From: Streptomyces parvulus
Lineage (GTDB): Bacteria; Actinomycetota; Actinomycetes; Streptomycetales; Streptomycetaceae
Length of the DNA stretch: 64,000 nucleotides
NCBI RefSeq assembly: GCF_014648855.1
Contig: NZ_BMRX01000013.1
Coordinates: 124,001-188,000, forward strand
Direction of reading: 5' to 3'
Made by a program: the position numbers and the translations under genes. Below are positions 8,097-16,720 of this stretch, one piece after another; the stretch's first letter is position 1, and the number at the start of each line of letters is the position of its first letter. Under the pieces are notes generated by a model. The model searched no databases. It saw only the letters and a list, made by a program, of their open reading frames with translations, and had not been told where the DNA came from.

Positions 8097-9011
8097 ATGA
8101 AGGCCATCGTCTTCGACACGTTCGGCGGCACCGAGGTCCTGCACGAAGCCGAACTCGACATCCCCCGGCCCGGCCCCGGCCAGGTCCGCGTCCAGGTGAG
8201 GGCCGTGGGCGTCAACCCGGTGGACGGCAAGATCCGCTCCGGCACCATGGAGGCGATCTTCCCCACCGCACTGCCCGCCGTACCCGGCGGCGAGATCGCC
8301 GGCGTGGTCGACGCCGTAGGTGAGGGCGTCGACCACCTCAAGGCGGGGGACGAGGTGCTGGGCTGGTCCGACACCGGCGCCTACGCGCAGTACGCCCTGG
8401 CATCGGCGGCCGTCCTCGCCCCCAAGCCGGCCGGGCTGGACTGGCCGCACGCCGCCGCCCTGCCCGTCGCCAGCGATGGCGCCGAGCGCGTACTGGACCT
8501 CCTCGGCATCACCTCCGGCGACACGCTGCTGATCCACGGCGCGTCCGGCGCGCTCGGCACCATCGCCGTGCAGCTCGCGGTGGCCCGCGGCGCCCGCGTC
8601 ATCGGCACCGCCGGGCCCGCCAACCAGGAGTACGTCACCTCGCTCGGCGCGACCGCGATCGCCTACGGCGACAACCTGGTCGAGCGGGTCCGCGCACTCG
8701 CTCCCGAGGGGGTGGACGCCGTCTTCGACGCCGCCGGCAAGGGCGCCCTGGAGGACTCCATCACCCTGCGCGGCGGCACCGAACGGATCGTCACCACCGC
8801 CGACTTCCGCGCCGCGGAGCTGGGCATCGTGTTCGCCGCGGGCCCCCAGCGCCGCTCCGCCGCCCGCCTCGCCGAGCTGGCGCGTCAGGCCGCCGACGGC
8901 TCCCTGGTCACCACGATCGCCGCCGTCCACCCGCTGGCGGAGGCCGCCGAGGCCCAGCAGGCGAGCGACGCCGGCCACAACCGAGGCAAGATCGTCCTCA
9001 CCGTCGGCTGA
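8097..9011 (+). CDS. NADP-dependent quinone oxidoreductase, MDR superfamily
   Basis: 304 residues from ATG 8097, with GAGGAGAG just upstream. The N-terminal catalytic half (MKAIVFDTFGGTEVLHEAEL, RAVGVNPVDGKIRSG) and the Rossmann half (LLIHGASGALGTIAVQLA, then ARGARVIGTAGPANQEYV) are those of zinc-free quinone reductases of the medium-chain dehydrogenase superfamily. It should reduce quinones or enones with NADPH. It is first in an operon with a MarR regulator and an Old Yellow Enzyme, so the operon probably detoxifies electrophilic carbonyl compounds sensed by the MarR protein. Confidence 0.9.
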   Translation: MKAIVFDTFGGTEVLHEAELDIPRPGPGQVRVQVRAVGVNPVDGKIRSGTMEAIFPTALPAVPGGEIAGVVDAVGEGVDHLKAGDEVLGWSDTGAYAQYALASAAVLAPKPAGLDWPHAAALPVASDGAERVLDLLGITSGDTLLIHGASGALGTIAVQLAVARGARVIGTAGPANQEYVTSLGATAIAYGDNLVERVRALAPEGVDAVFDAAGKGALEDSITLRGGTERIVTTADFRAAELGIVFAAGPQRRSAARLAELARQAADGSLVTTIAAVHPLAEAAEAQQASDAGHNRGKIVLTVG

Positions 9012-9051
9012 CGGCCGAGACGACTCCACGCTTCGCGACGAGGGACCAGCG

Positions 9052-9531
9052 ATGTCAGACACCACCCCACCGGAACTGCCGGCCACCGCGAGCCAGGGCC
9101 CGCTGAGCTACGCCATCTTCCAGCTCGCCCGCGCCCACCGCGGCCTCGCCGCCGCGATGCTGCGCGCCATGAACCTCCACCCCGGGCAGGAACTGCTGCT
9201 GATGCGGCTCTTCGACCGGGACGGCCAGACCCAGGCGGAACTGCTGGAACACGTCGGCCTCGACCACTCCACCGTCTCCAAGGCCCTGCGCCGCATGCAG
9301 GAGGCGGGACTGCTCACCCGCACCCCCGCCCCTCACGACCGGCGGGCCATGGTGGTCCACCTCACGGACGCGGGCCGCGCCCTCAGGCAGCCCATCGCCG
9401 ACATGTGGCGCGACCTGGAGGAGATCTCCGTACGCGACCTGACCGCGGATCAGGTCGCGGTCTTCACCGAGTGCGCGCACCTCGTCGAGCGGTCCGTCAG
9501 GGAACGCGACCGGCCCGCGTCCGCCGAGTAG
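9052..9531 (+). CDS. MarR-family transcriptional regulator
   Basis: 159 residues. The winged helix spans about residues 45-115: QTQAELLEHVGLDHSTVSKALRRM is the recognition region, and TPAPHDRRAMVVHLTDAGRAL is the wing. The flanking helices form the dimer. It sits 40 bases after the quinone reductase and before an ene-reductase, with a double palindrome ahead of the operon, so it is probably an autorepressor released by phenolic or quinone ligands. No redox-active Cys is seen in the DNA-binding part, so ligand binding is more likely than thiol oxidation. Confidence 0.92.
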   Translation: MSDTTPPELPATASQGPLSYAIFQLARAHRGLAAAMLRAMNLHPGQELLLMRLFDRDGQTQAELLEHVGLDHSTVSKALRRMQEAGLLTRTPAPHDRRAMVVHLTDAGRALRQPIADMWRDLEEISVRDLTADQVAVFTECAHLVERSVRERDRPASAE

Positions 9532-9605
9532 GCGCGGCAGGCACCCCTGCCGCCGACGAGGCCCCCGACTCCCAACCCTTCACTCCACGACACCGAGGAA
9601 CACCC

Positions 9606-10679
9606 ATGACGAACGCATTCGCCCCGATCGAGGTGGCCGGACGGTCCCTCGCCAACCGCATCGTGATGGCGCCGATGACCCGCAGCAGGGCATACGGGCC
9701 CGGCGCCACCGCGACCGACCTGATGGCGGCCTACTACGGCCAGCGCGCGACCGCCGGCCTCGTCGTCAGCGAGGGAATCCAGCCCTCGCCGGTCGGCCAG
9801 GGCTACCCCGACACACCGGGGCTGCACTCGCCGGAACAGGTGCACGCGTGGCGCAAGGTCACCGACGCCGTCCACGCCGAGGGCGGTGTGATCTTCGCCC
9901 AGCTGATGCACACCGGACGTATCGGCCACCCAAGCCTGCTCCCCGCCGGCCTGCACCCCGTCGCGCCGTCGGCCGTCGCCGCCCGGGGACAGGTCTTCAC
10001 CCACGAGGGGCCGATGGACTTCGTCACCCCGCGGGAACTGGACGCGGACGGCATCGCCCGCACCGTCGCCGACTTCGCCGACGCGGCACGCAACGCGATC
10101 ACCGCGGGCTTCGACGGGGTGGAGATCCACGGCGCGAACGGCTATCTGATCCACCAGTTCCTCTCCCCCGGCGCCAACCGGCGTGCCGACGGCTGGGGTG
10201 TGGACGTGGCCGGCCGGGTCCGCTTCGGTCTGGAGGTCGCCGAGGCCGTGGCGGAGGCGATCGGCGGCCACCGCACCGGCTTCCGCATCTCCCCGGCCAA
10301 CCCCTACAACGACATCGCCGAGCAGGACGCGGCGGACGTGGAGGACACCTACACCACGCTGGTGACCGGGCTCGGCGAGCTGAACCTGGCCTACCTGCAC
10401 ATGATCGAGAGCGCCGACCGGGAGCTGACCGGGCGCCTGCGCAAGACCTGGCCCGGCACGTTCGTCCTCAACCCGCACACCCACCCCCGGTCCACGGGCC
10501 CCGACGCGCTCGCCCTCGTCGAGGACGGGACCGCGGACATGATCGCCTTCGGGGCCCTGTTCCTGGCCAACCCGGACCTGCCCGCCCGGCTGGCGACGCG
10601 GGGCCCGTACAACACACCGGACCCGACCACCTTCTACGGCGGCGACCACCGGGGCTACACCGACTACCCGTCCCTCTGA
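9606..10679 (+). CDS. Alkene reductase, Old Yellow Enzyme family
   Basis: 357 residues from ATG 9606. It is an FMN TIM barrel: NRIVMAPMTRSRA at the start, GGVIFAQLMHTGR, the substrate-binding region with GVEIHGANGYLIHQFLSP, and the late phosphate-binding strand GTADMIAFGALFLANPDL. The enzyme reduces activated C=C bonds of enones and nitro-alkenes with NADPH. It is placed 74 bases after the MarR gene and completes an electrophile-detoxification operon with the quinone reductase. Confidence 0.93.
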   Translation: MTNAFAPIEVAGRSLANRIVMAPMTRSRAYGPGATATDLMAAYYGQRATAGLVVSEGIQPSPVGQGYPDTPGLHSPEQVHAWRKVTDAVHAEGGVIFAQLMHTGRIGHPSLLPAGLHPVAPSAVAARGQVFTHEGPMDFVTPRELDADGIARTVADFADAARNAITAGFDGVEIHGANGYLIHQFLSPGANRRADGWGVDVAGRVRFGLEVAEAVAEAIGGHRTGFRISPANPYNDIAEQDAADVEDTYTTLVTGLGELNLAYLHMIESADRELTGRLRKTWPGTFVLNPHTHPRSTGPDALALVEDGTADMIAFGALFLANPDLPARLATRGPYNTPDPTTFYGGDHRGYTDYPSL

Positions 10680-10725
10680 GGGACCGTTCGGGCCGCTCCA
10701 CCGGCTCGTCGGCGTCGCGGAGCCG

Positions 10726-11445
10726 TCAACGGCCCGGGGCCGCCGGTCCCGCGAGGGCCTTCTCGTGCTGCGCGGCGGTCAGCCGGCGCACGAAGAGGAT
10801 GGCCAGCACCGCGGCCAGCATGTCGAACCCGGCACTGGCCGCGACCAGCCCCGCGGCGTCGCGGACGGCGTCGACGCCCTGTGCCGCGTCGTACGCCCTC
10901 GACGCGAACCGGTCGAAGACGAGGGCCCAGACCCAGGCGCCCCACCAGGCGTTGAGGAGTCCCCGGTGGCGCGGCACCCGGCTGCGGGGCTCGGGCTGCG
11001 CGGCCCACAGGATGTCGGCGGCGATGCCCCGCGGGATCCAGAGGTTCGCGATGGGGATGAACCAGCACGCGATCGCCCAGCCGGGAGACCTGCTCAGGGC
11101 GCCCGGCGCGAAGATCTCGGCGTTCTGGCGGAGCCGGTGGAACCAGACGATGAAGACCACGGCCGTCGCCAGCAGGGCGACGCCGTACAGGACGACCGAT
11201 CCGGCCATCGCGTAGTCGGCCCTGCTCAACTCGCCCTCGTCCAGGGCGACCGTGTTGCCCGAGGCCATCCTGCCCATCAACGCCCGCATGTTGAGCGATG
11301 CGGTGACGATCAGCAGGTCGGCGACGATGACGACGCCGAGCAGCGCGGTGACGGCGTGCGAGAGGCCGATCGGCGAACGCAGCACACGGCCGGGCACGGG
11401 CGCGGGCAGGTGCTGACCGGGCATGGGTGTGGACGCGTGCGTCAT
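10726..11445 (-). CDS. DUF4328 membrane protein
   Basis: 239 residues. It has about five hydrophobic segments (near 28-50, 78-102, 122-140, 165-180 and 200-222) and the family features VWFHRLRQNAEIF and CWFIPIANLWIPRGIAADILWA. DUF4328 proteins are common in Streptomyces and have no known function. It is convergent with the Old Yellow Enzyme gene and follows the S1 protease homologue in the same direction after a 108-base gap. Confidence 0.85.
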   Translation of the reverse strand: MTHASTPMPGQHLPAPVPGRVLRSPIGLSHAVTALLGVVIVADLLIVTASLNMRALMGRMASGNTVALDEGELSRADYAMAGSVVLYGVALLATAVVFIVWFHRLRQNAEIFAPGALSRSPGWAIACWFIPIANLWIPRGIAADILWAAQPEPRSRVPRHRGLLNAWWGAWVWALVFDRFASRAYDAAQGVDAVRDAAGLVAASAGFDMLAAVLAILFVRRLTAAQHEKALAGPAAPGR

Positions 11446-11553
11446 GGCGGGCCCCCCGAAACGGTGTTGAGCGCGGCGGCCTGTCCCGAGGCCCGGCGCG
11501 GAGTGCCGCCGCTCCCCACGCGGTCAGCCTCGGGACTCTATCCCATCCCGGCG

Positions 11554-12267
11554 TCAGTAGATGCTGAGCCCGTACACCGACAGCCACTCGACCACCGGCT
11601 GGTAGTAGGTGACGCCTCCCGAGCCGCAGTTGCCGCTGCTGCCGACGATGATGCCGATCGCGGTGGTGCCGGAGAACGCCGGGCCGCCCATGTCTCCGGG
11701 TTCGGAGCAGACGTTGGACCGGAAGAGGCCGCTCACGCTGCCTCCGCCGTAGTTGACCGTGACGTTGACCGCCTGGACGGTGCCGCAGCGGTATCCGGTG
11801 GTGCGTCCGACGTGGCAGACCGACTGGCCGACGACGGGATGGGCCGCGGCGGTGATGTCGCGGGTGCCCGCCCCGGCCCCCAGGGAGACCTCGCCCGGGC
11901 GGGCGACCGTCGTGCCGGTGTACCGGACGGTGGCGTAGTCGTTGCCGGGGAAACTGATCCCCGTCGTGACCCCGACGGGGACGGTGAGGGCGGCGTCGGC
12001 GTACCAGGTGGTGCCGCCCGTCTGCGCGCACCGGCCGGACAGCAGCGCGAAGTCGGTCGATCCGGAACGGGCGTTGAAGCCGACGGTGCAGCGGGCACCG
12101 GCGCTGTAGAGGACGTCGCCGCCGCGCACCGCGAGGGCGGCCGTCGTCTCCCGGGGCGCGGCGTCCGCCGCGGGGCCGAGGAGGGCGGTCCAGCCGAGCA
12201 GCAGGGCCAGCAGGGCGACGGCGTGAACGGTGAGGTTCGAGGGGTGGTCGGAACGCGTACGAGCCAC
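11554..12267 (-). CDS. Secreted S1-family protease homologue lacking catalytic His and Ser
   Basis: 237 residues. A signal peptide ends near ADA (residue 37). The rest aligns by eye with streptogrisin-type chymotrypsin-fold proteases: RCTVGFN at the start of the mature chain, NDYATVRY with the triad Asp (D110), and GGGSVSGL before the nucleophile loop. Six Cys (60/80, 151/161, 187/214) match three conserved disulfides. But the His motif reads SGRCA (R79 where AGHC is expected) and the Ser motif reads GDMGGP (M193 instead of Ser). The reading frame is intact, so this looks like a preserved non-catalytic secreted protein, perhaps a binding or inhibitor-decoy protein. Streptogrisins carry a propeptide of about 75 residues that helps folding; it is absent here. 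Confidence 0.85.
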   Translation of the reverse strand: MARTRSDHPSNLTVHAVALLALLLGWTALLGPAADAAPRETTAALAVRGGDVLYSAGARCTVGFNARSGSTDFALLSGRCAQTGGTTWYADAALTVPVGVTTGISFPGNDYATVRYTGTTVARPGEVSLGAGAGTRDITAAAHPVVGQSVCHVGRTTGYRCGTVQAVNVTVNYGGGSVSGLFRSNVCSEPGDMGGPAFSGTTAIGIIVGSSGNCGSGGVTYYQPVVEWLSVYGLSIY

Positions 12268-12474
12268 GGCGGCCTCCTATGTCATGTACTGGCCATTCTG
12301 AGGCTCGCGGAGCCGGCCGGTCAGGCCCAAAGCCGCCAACCGGACCGGCATCCGGCCCCTGCCGGGCGGGGGCCGTCCGCCTCCGTCGCCGGATCGCGCG
12401 GCGGCCGGGTGTGATCACGCACGTCATGGGCACTTAGGTGCACCCAGCACACGCAGAAGCAAGGAGCACCGCAC

Positions 12475-13575
12475 ATGCAGGACACAGCGCCTTCACCCGC
12501 CCGGCAGGCAGGGGCGGATGCCGCGCTCCCCTCCGGAACGGGGCCCGGTCCCGAGGGCAGAAGAGCGGCTGCCGGGTTCATCCGGTATGCCGACGCGCTG
12601 GCGGCCGGCGGCCGGGACTGCCCGCTTCCCGGCGGCGGCGCCACGGGGGCGCGGTTCGACGCGCTGCGCGAGGTGGCTCGCGATGATGTGGCGGTGGCCC
12701 GGCTGGTGGAGGGCCATGCCGATGCCGTGGCGATCCTGGCCGAATTGCGGGGGGAGCCCGTCGGGGACGGGCAGTACTGGGCGGTGTGGGCGGCCGAGCC
12801 GCCGGGTTCGGGTCTGACCGCCACGCGTACCGCCGGCGGCTGGGTGCTCGACGGGGTGAAGCAGTACTGCTCGGGCGCGCACACCTGCACCCATGCGCTG
12901 GTCACCGCGCGCGCCGACGACGGGCGGCGGCTGTTCGCGGTGCGCACCGGCACGGGCCCGGCGGGTGACGTCCGCGACGCGGTGCGGCCCGGGCCGGAAG
13001 GGGGATCCGGCTGCCTGCCGGTCCCCGGCACCTGGCCCGCGCTCGGTATGGCGGGCAGTGACAGCCCCGACGTCCGGTTCACCCGGGTCCCCGCCGTTCC
13101 GGTCGGTGAGGTCGAGGCGTACGTGCGCCGGCCCGGCTTCCACCACGGCGGCGTCGGCGTGGCCGCCTGCTGGCTCGGCGGGGCCGAGGCCGTGGCGCGG
13201 GTGCTCTTCGAGCGGGCCGGGCACCGCGCCGACCCCTTCACCGACGCCCACGCGGGCGCCGTCGACCTGCGCCTGTACGCCGCGCGGACGGTACTGCGCC
13301 GCGCCGCCGAGGAGATCGACGCCGATCCCCTGGACCGGGCCGGCACGGCAGCCCTGCGCGCCCTGCGGGCTCGTGCGCTCGTCGCCGACGCCTGCGCCGA
13401 GGTCCTGGAACGCGTGGGGCGCGCGACGGGGGCGGGGCCCCTGTGCCGCGACGAACGCCACGCCCGGGCCGCCGCCGACCTCACCGTCTACGTACGTCAG
13501 CACCACGCCGAGCGGGACTTGGCGGCGCTCGGTGAGCGCGTGGCCCGCGGCGACCGGAACGAGGCGGGCCGGTGA
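12475..13575 (+). CDS. Acyl-CoA dehydrogenase-like flavoprotein
   Basis: 366 residues from ATG 12475 with AGGAG upstream. The middle holds the flavin beta-barrel signature of acyl-CoA dehydrogenases (YWAVWAAEPPGSGLTATRTA, then GGWVLDGVKQYCSGAHTC), and the C-terminal half is helical. It is shorter than typical members and I cannot see a clear catalytic Glu, so it may use FAD on an unusual substrate. It is the first gene of a four-gene set joined by GTGA/ATGA overlaps (then PIG-L deacetylase, methyltransferase, glycosyltransferase), so its product probably acts on the same small molecule. Confidence 0.75.
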   Translation: MQDTAPSPARQAGADAALPSGTGPGPEGRRAAAGFIRYADALAAGGRDCPLPGGGATGARFDALREVARDDVAVARLVEGHADAVAILAELRGEPVGDGQYWAVWAAEPPGSGLTATRTAGGWVLDGVKQYCSGAHTCTHALVTARADDGRRLFAVRTGTGPAGDVRDAVRPGPEGGSGCLPVPGTWPALGMAGSDSPDVRFTRVPAVPVGEVEAYVRRPGFHHGGVGVAACWLGGAEAVARVLFERAGHRADPFTDAHAGAVDLRLYAARTVLRRAAEEIDADPLDRAGTAALRALRARALVADACAEVLERVGRATGAGPLCRDERHARAAADLTVYVRQHHAERDLAALGERVARGDRNEAGR

Positions 13576-14327
13576 CGGCCGAACGGTACGCCGATCCGAT
13601 CCAGGCCCCGGGGACCGGCGAAGCGCGGTGGCAGGACTGGGACGGCTGGCGTCGCATGCCGCGTTGCCCGCTGCCCGCCTCGGGGCACGTCGTCGTGGTG
13701 GCCGCCCATCCCGATGACGAGGTGCTCGGCGCGGGCGGCGCCCTCGCGCTGCTGGCCTCGGCCGGAGTCGCGCTGACCGTGGTGTCCGTGACCGACGGCG
13801 AGGGCTCCCACCCGGGCAGCACCGTCATGTCCCCGCAGCGCCTCGCCGACGTGCGGGCCCGCGAGCTGCGCGACGCGCTCGACGAACTCGGCGCCGGGCA
13901 GGCCGAGATCGTCCGGCTGCGGCTCCCCGACACGGACGTGGCCGCCCACGAGGACGCCCTGGCAGCGGAGTTGACCCGGCGGCTGGCCGGGGCCGCGCTG
14001 TGTCTGGCGCCCTGGACCGGTGACGTGCACGGCGATCACGAGGCGGTGGGCCGCGCGGCACTGGCCGCGGCGCGGTCGGTGTCCGTCCCGTGCCGGCTCT
14101 ACCCGGTGTGGCTGTGGCACTGGGCCGAACCCGGCGACCCGAGGGTGCCGTGGCGGAACGCGTCGCGCGTCGAGTTGACGCCGGCGGCCCGGGCCCGCAA
14201 ACGCGCCGCGGTCCAGCACTTCACCACCCAGATCCGCCCCCTGGGGCCCGGCCCGCACGACGCCGCCGTGCTGCCTCCGGAGGAACTGGCCCACCACCTG
14301 CGCGGCTGGGAGGTGGTCTTCGCATGA
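13572..14327 (+). CDS. PIG-L-family (LmbE-like) N-deacetylase
   Basis: 251 residues from a GTG overlapping the previous stop as GTGA. The zinc-binding motif AHPDDE is at residues 45-50 and the second ligand motif HGDHE near residue 155. The family removes N-acetyl groups from amino sugars (GlcNAc-inositol in mycothiol and GPI synthesis) or cleaves similar amides. The operon also encodes a methyltransferase and a glycosyltransferase, so a free amine made here could then be methylated, as in nodulation-factor synthesis where NodB is followed by NodS. That order is inference. Confidence 0.88.
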   Translation: MTAERYADPIQAPGTGEARWQDWDGWRRMPRCPLPASGHVVVVAAHPDDEVLGAGGALALLASAGVALTVVSVTDGEGSHPGSTVMSPQRLADVRARELRDALDELGAGQAEIVRLRLPDTDVAAHEDALAAELTRRLAGAALCLAPWTGDVHGDHEAVGRAALAAARSVSVPCRLYPVWLWHWAEPGDPRVPWRNASRVELTPAARARKRAAVQHFTTQIRPLGPGPHDAAVLPPEELAHHLRGWEVVFA

Positions 14328-14950
14328 CCCGCCCGAAGACACCCGATGCCTACTTCGACGCCATGTACCGCGGCACCGAGGACCCCTGGGCGCTGGCCGA
14401 GCGATGGTACGAGCGGCGCAAGTACGACCTGACCGTCGCCGCCCTGCCGCGCCCGCGCTACCGGCGGGCCTTCGAGCCCGGCTGCTCGGTCGGCGAACTG
14501 ACCCGCCGGCTGGCCGGACGCTGCGACGACCTCCTCGCCTGCGACCGGGTCGGCTCCGCGGTGGACACGGCCCGGCGCCGAACGCGTGACCTGGCCAACG
14601 TGGAGGTGCGGCGGATGCTGCTGCCCGAGGAGTGGCCGGAGGGCACGTTCGACCTGATCGTCCTGTCGGAACTGCTCTACTACCTCGACGGCACCACGTT
14701 CGACCGCCTTCTGGAGCGGACGCTGACGTCGCTGGAGCCGGGGGGCACCCTCGTCACCGTCCACTGGGACCATCCGGTGCCGGAGCACCTGACCACCGGC
14801 AGTGGTGTGGCCGAGCGCCTCGCCGAGCGGCCCGGCCTCGCTCTGCTGGCCGACCACCGCGAGGAGGACTTCGTCCTCCAGGTGCACCGCGGGCCCCGTC
14901 CGGACGGCAGGCCCGCACCCTCGGTCGCGGCCGGAGAGGGCCTGGTGTGA
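14324..14950 (+). CDS. SAM-dependent methyltransferase, NodS-like
   Basis: 208 residues from ATG 14324, overlapping the PIG-L stop as ATGA. It starts with PDAYFDAMYRGTEDPWALAE and WYERRKYDLTVAAL, a pattern seen in NodS-type methyltransferases. The SAM loop is FEPGCSVGELTRRLA, the acidic ribose-binding residue lies in LLACDRVG, and DLIVLSELLYYL is the post-III strand. NodS-type enzymes N-methylate deacetylated glucosamine. Placement right after a PIG-L deacetylase fits that logic. Confidence 0.85.
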   Translation: MTRPKTPDAYFDAMYRGTEDPWALAERWYERRKYDLTVAALPRPRYRRAFEPGCSVGELTRRLAGRCDDLLACDRVGSAVDTARRRTRDLANVEVRRMLLPEEWPEGTFDLIVLSELLYYLDGTTFDRLLERTLTSLEPGGTLVTVHWDHPVPEHLTTGSGVAERLAERPGLALLADHREEDFVLQVHRGPRPDGRPAPSVAAGEGLV

Positions 14951-15651
14951 GTACGCGTGTGACGGTCGTCGTCCCCGCCCACGACGAGGAGACGCTGCTG
15001 CCCGGGGCCCTGGCGGCGGTCACCGCGGCGGCCCGACATCCCGACCTCGCCGGCGTCCCCGTGCGGACCGTGGTGGTGGCGGACGCCTGCCGCGACCGTA
15101 CGGCGGTCCTCGCCCGCGCGGCCGGCGCCACGGTCCTGACCACCGACTGCCGCAACGCGGGGGCGGCCCGGCACGCGGGCGTGCGCCACGCCCTCGACCG
15201 CTGGGGCGGAAAACTCGACGACCACTGGATCGCCACCACCGACGCCGACAGCACCGTCCCGCCCGGCTGGCTGGCCCACCAGCTGGCCCAGGCCGAGGCG
15301 GGCTGGGAGGCCGTCGTCGGCACCGTGACCCTGCCGCCCGCGTCGCCGCTGGCGGCGCGGCACCGCGCCCTCTACGAGGCGACCCGGCCCGCCGGCGGCG
15401 TCGCCTGGCACCATCCGCATGTGCACGGAGCCAACCTGGGAGTCGCCGCGGCCGCGTACGTCGACGCCGGCGGCTTTCCCCCGCTGGCCACGGGCGAGGA
15501 CCGCGCGCTCGTGGCAGCCCTGGAGCTACGTGGGCACCGGGTACTGCGCAGCGCACACGTCCCGGTGCTCACCTCGGCCCGGCTCGACGCCCGCGCACCC
15601 GACGGCTTCGGCGCCTTCCTCGCGTCGATGCCGCACCCCACCACGGCCTGA
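14947..15651 (+). CDS. Family 2 glycosyltransferase
   Basis: 234 residues from a GTG at 14947 that overlaps the methyltransferase stop (GTGA). TVVVPAHDEETLLPG is the GT-A nucleotide-sugar-binding strand and TTDADS is the DxD metal site. A late GEDRALVAAL segment supplies the family ED residues. No membrane segment is seen, so it is probably cytosolic. It would attach the sugar of the small molecule processed by the deacetylase and methyltransferase of the same operon. A strong hairpin follows at 15676-15698. Confidence 0.87.
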   Translation: MSTRVTVVVPAHDEETLLPGALAAVTAAARHPDLAGVPVRTVVVADACRDRTAVLARAAGATVLTTDCRNAGAARHAGVRHALDRWGGKLDDHWIATTDADSTVPPGWLAHQLAQAEAGWEAVVGTVTLPPASPLAARHRALYEATRPAGGVAWHHPHVHGANLGVAAAAYVDAGGFPPLATGEDRALVAALELRGHRVLRSAHVPVLTSARLDARAPDGFGAFLASMPHPTTA

Positions 15652-15672
15652 GCGAGTCGGGACGATGCCGAG

Positions 15673-16680
15673 TCACCGCGCCCCCGGTCGGGGCGCGGTC
15701 TCAGCGGCGCGCGCCTCGTCGCGGAAGTACCGGGGGGACGTCCCGACCACGCGTCTGAAGGCCGTGCTGAAGGCGCTCTCGGACTCGTAGCCGGTGGCGG
15801 CCGCCAGTTCGGAGATGGACCGGGTGTCACTGCGGAGGGCGTCCCGGGCCAGGCTCATCCGCCATTCGATCAGGTAGGTCAGCGGAGCCGTGCCGACCCT
15901 GGCCTTGAACGCGGCGGCGAACGCGGAGCGCGACATGTGGCCGACGGCGGCGAGTTCGTCGAGCGTCCAGCGCCGGCCGACGTCGGCGTGCATCGCGCGC
16001 AGTGCCGCCCCGATGCCGTCCTGGACCAGTGCGCCGAGCCAGCCGACGGGCCGTTCGGTCCCCTCGGCGTGGACGCGCAGCATGTGGACGAGGATGAGCC
16101 GCGCGAGATGCTCCAGGACGAGGGTTCGCCCGACGCCGGCGGACTCCATCTCGGCGACCGTGAGGGCGGACAGGTTGCCGAGGAGTGCGCCGCGCGGGTC
16201 GCCGGCGCGGACGAGCACGACGGGCGGAAGCACGTCGAAGAGCACCGAGGCGTTGGCTTCCTCGAAGACGAAGTCGATGCAGCAGACATAGGTGTCCTCG
16301 TCGGCTTCGCTTCCGAGGCGCACTTCGCCGTCGCTCGCGCTCTCCCGGAAGCCGACGGCCTGGTCCGGTGCCGGGTCGGGTGTGCCGGCCAGCGTGTAGG
16401 ACGGCGGGTCGTTCAGCAGGAAGAAGTCCCCCTGGCGCAGCATCACGGGCTCGCACCCGTCGAGGGACATCCAGCACTCGCCGTCGAGGACGACACCCAG
16501 CTTCACGTGCGTGTGGGGATCGAATCGCACCGCCCAGGGCGCGGCGGCGTGCACCCGTGCCGGCACGACCTCCTGTGTGCGCAGCAGTCGCAGAACGTCG
16601 ACGAGCGGATCACCGGCTCCGACAGTCGGAGCCTTGCTGGACGATGGGTAACTTTTTCGCGACTCCACGTTATTCATCAT
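15673..16680 (-). CDS. AraC-family regulator with N-terminal cupin
   Basis: 335 residues with the ATG at 16680; a second ATG and a GTG follow within five codons, and the true start among these is uncertain. Residues 25-180 form a cupin of the AraC_binding type (DPLVDVLRLLRTQ, HVKLGVVLDGECWMSLDG, RQGDFFLLN). Residues 235-325 contain two helix-turn-helix units (WTLDELAAVGHMSRSAFAAAFK and ISELAAATGYESESAFSTAFRR). Members sense small effectors and often activate nearby oxidoreductase genes. Codons 3-15 overlap a 38-bp motif repeated before the SDR at 18732, suggesting autoregulation and a shared regulon. Confidence 0.9.
   Translation of the reverse strand: MMNNVESRKSYPSSSKAPTVGAGDPLVDVLRLLRTQEVVPARVHAAAPWAVRFDPHTHVKLGVVLDGECWMSLDGCEPVMLRQGDFFLLNDPPSYTLAGTPDPAPDQAVGFRESASDGEVRLGSEADEDTYVCCIDFVFEEANASVLFDVLPPVVLVRAGDPRGALLGNLSALTVAEMESAGVGRTLVLEHLARLILVHMLRVHAEGTERPVGWLGALVQDGIGAALRAMHADVGRRWTLDELAAVGHMSRSAFAAAFKARVGTAPLTYLIEWRMSLARDALRSDTRSISELAAATGYESESAFSTAFRRVVGTSPRYFRDEARAAETAPRPGAR
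15676..15698 (+). terminator. Terminator hairpin after the four-gene operon
   Basis: CCGCGCCCC (15676-15684) and GGGGCGCGG (15690-15698) pair perfectly around a 5-base loop. The hairpin is 25 bases past the glycosyltransferase stop and lies inside the last codons of the convergent AraC gene, so one strand codes and the other probably terminates. Confidence 0.55.
16636..16673. repeat. 38-bp motif, copy 1 (AraC gene 5' end)
   Basis: This segment matches 18614-18651 at 27 of 38 positions, beginning with an identical GCTGGACGATG and ending with an identical TTAT, in the same orientation. Copy 1 overlaps the start of the AraC gene and copy 2 precedes an SDR gene. It is a likely binding site of the AraC protein, but could also be a leftover of duplication. 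Confidence 0.5.
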
Positions 16681-16720
16681 CCTGGCCCGCGCACCGTCGC
16701 CTCATCGCCCGCAGCGCGCC

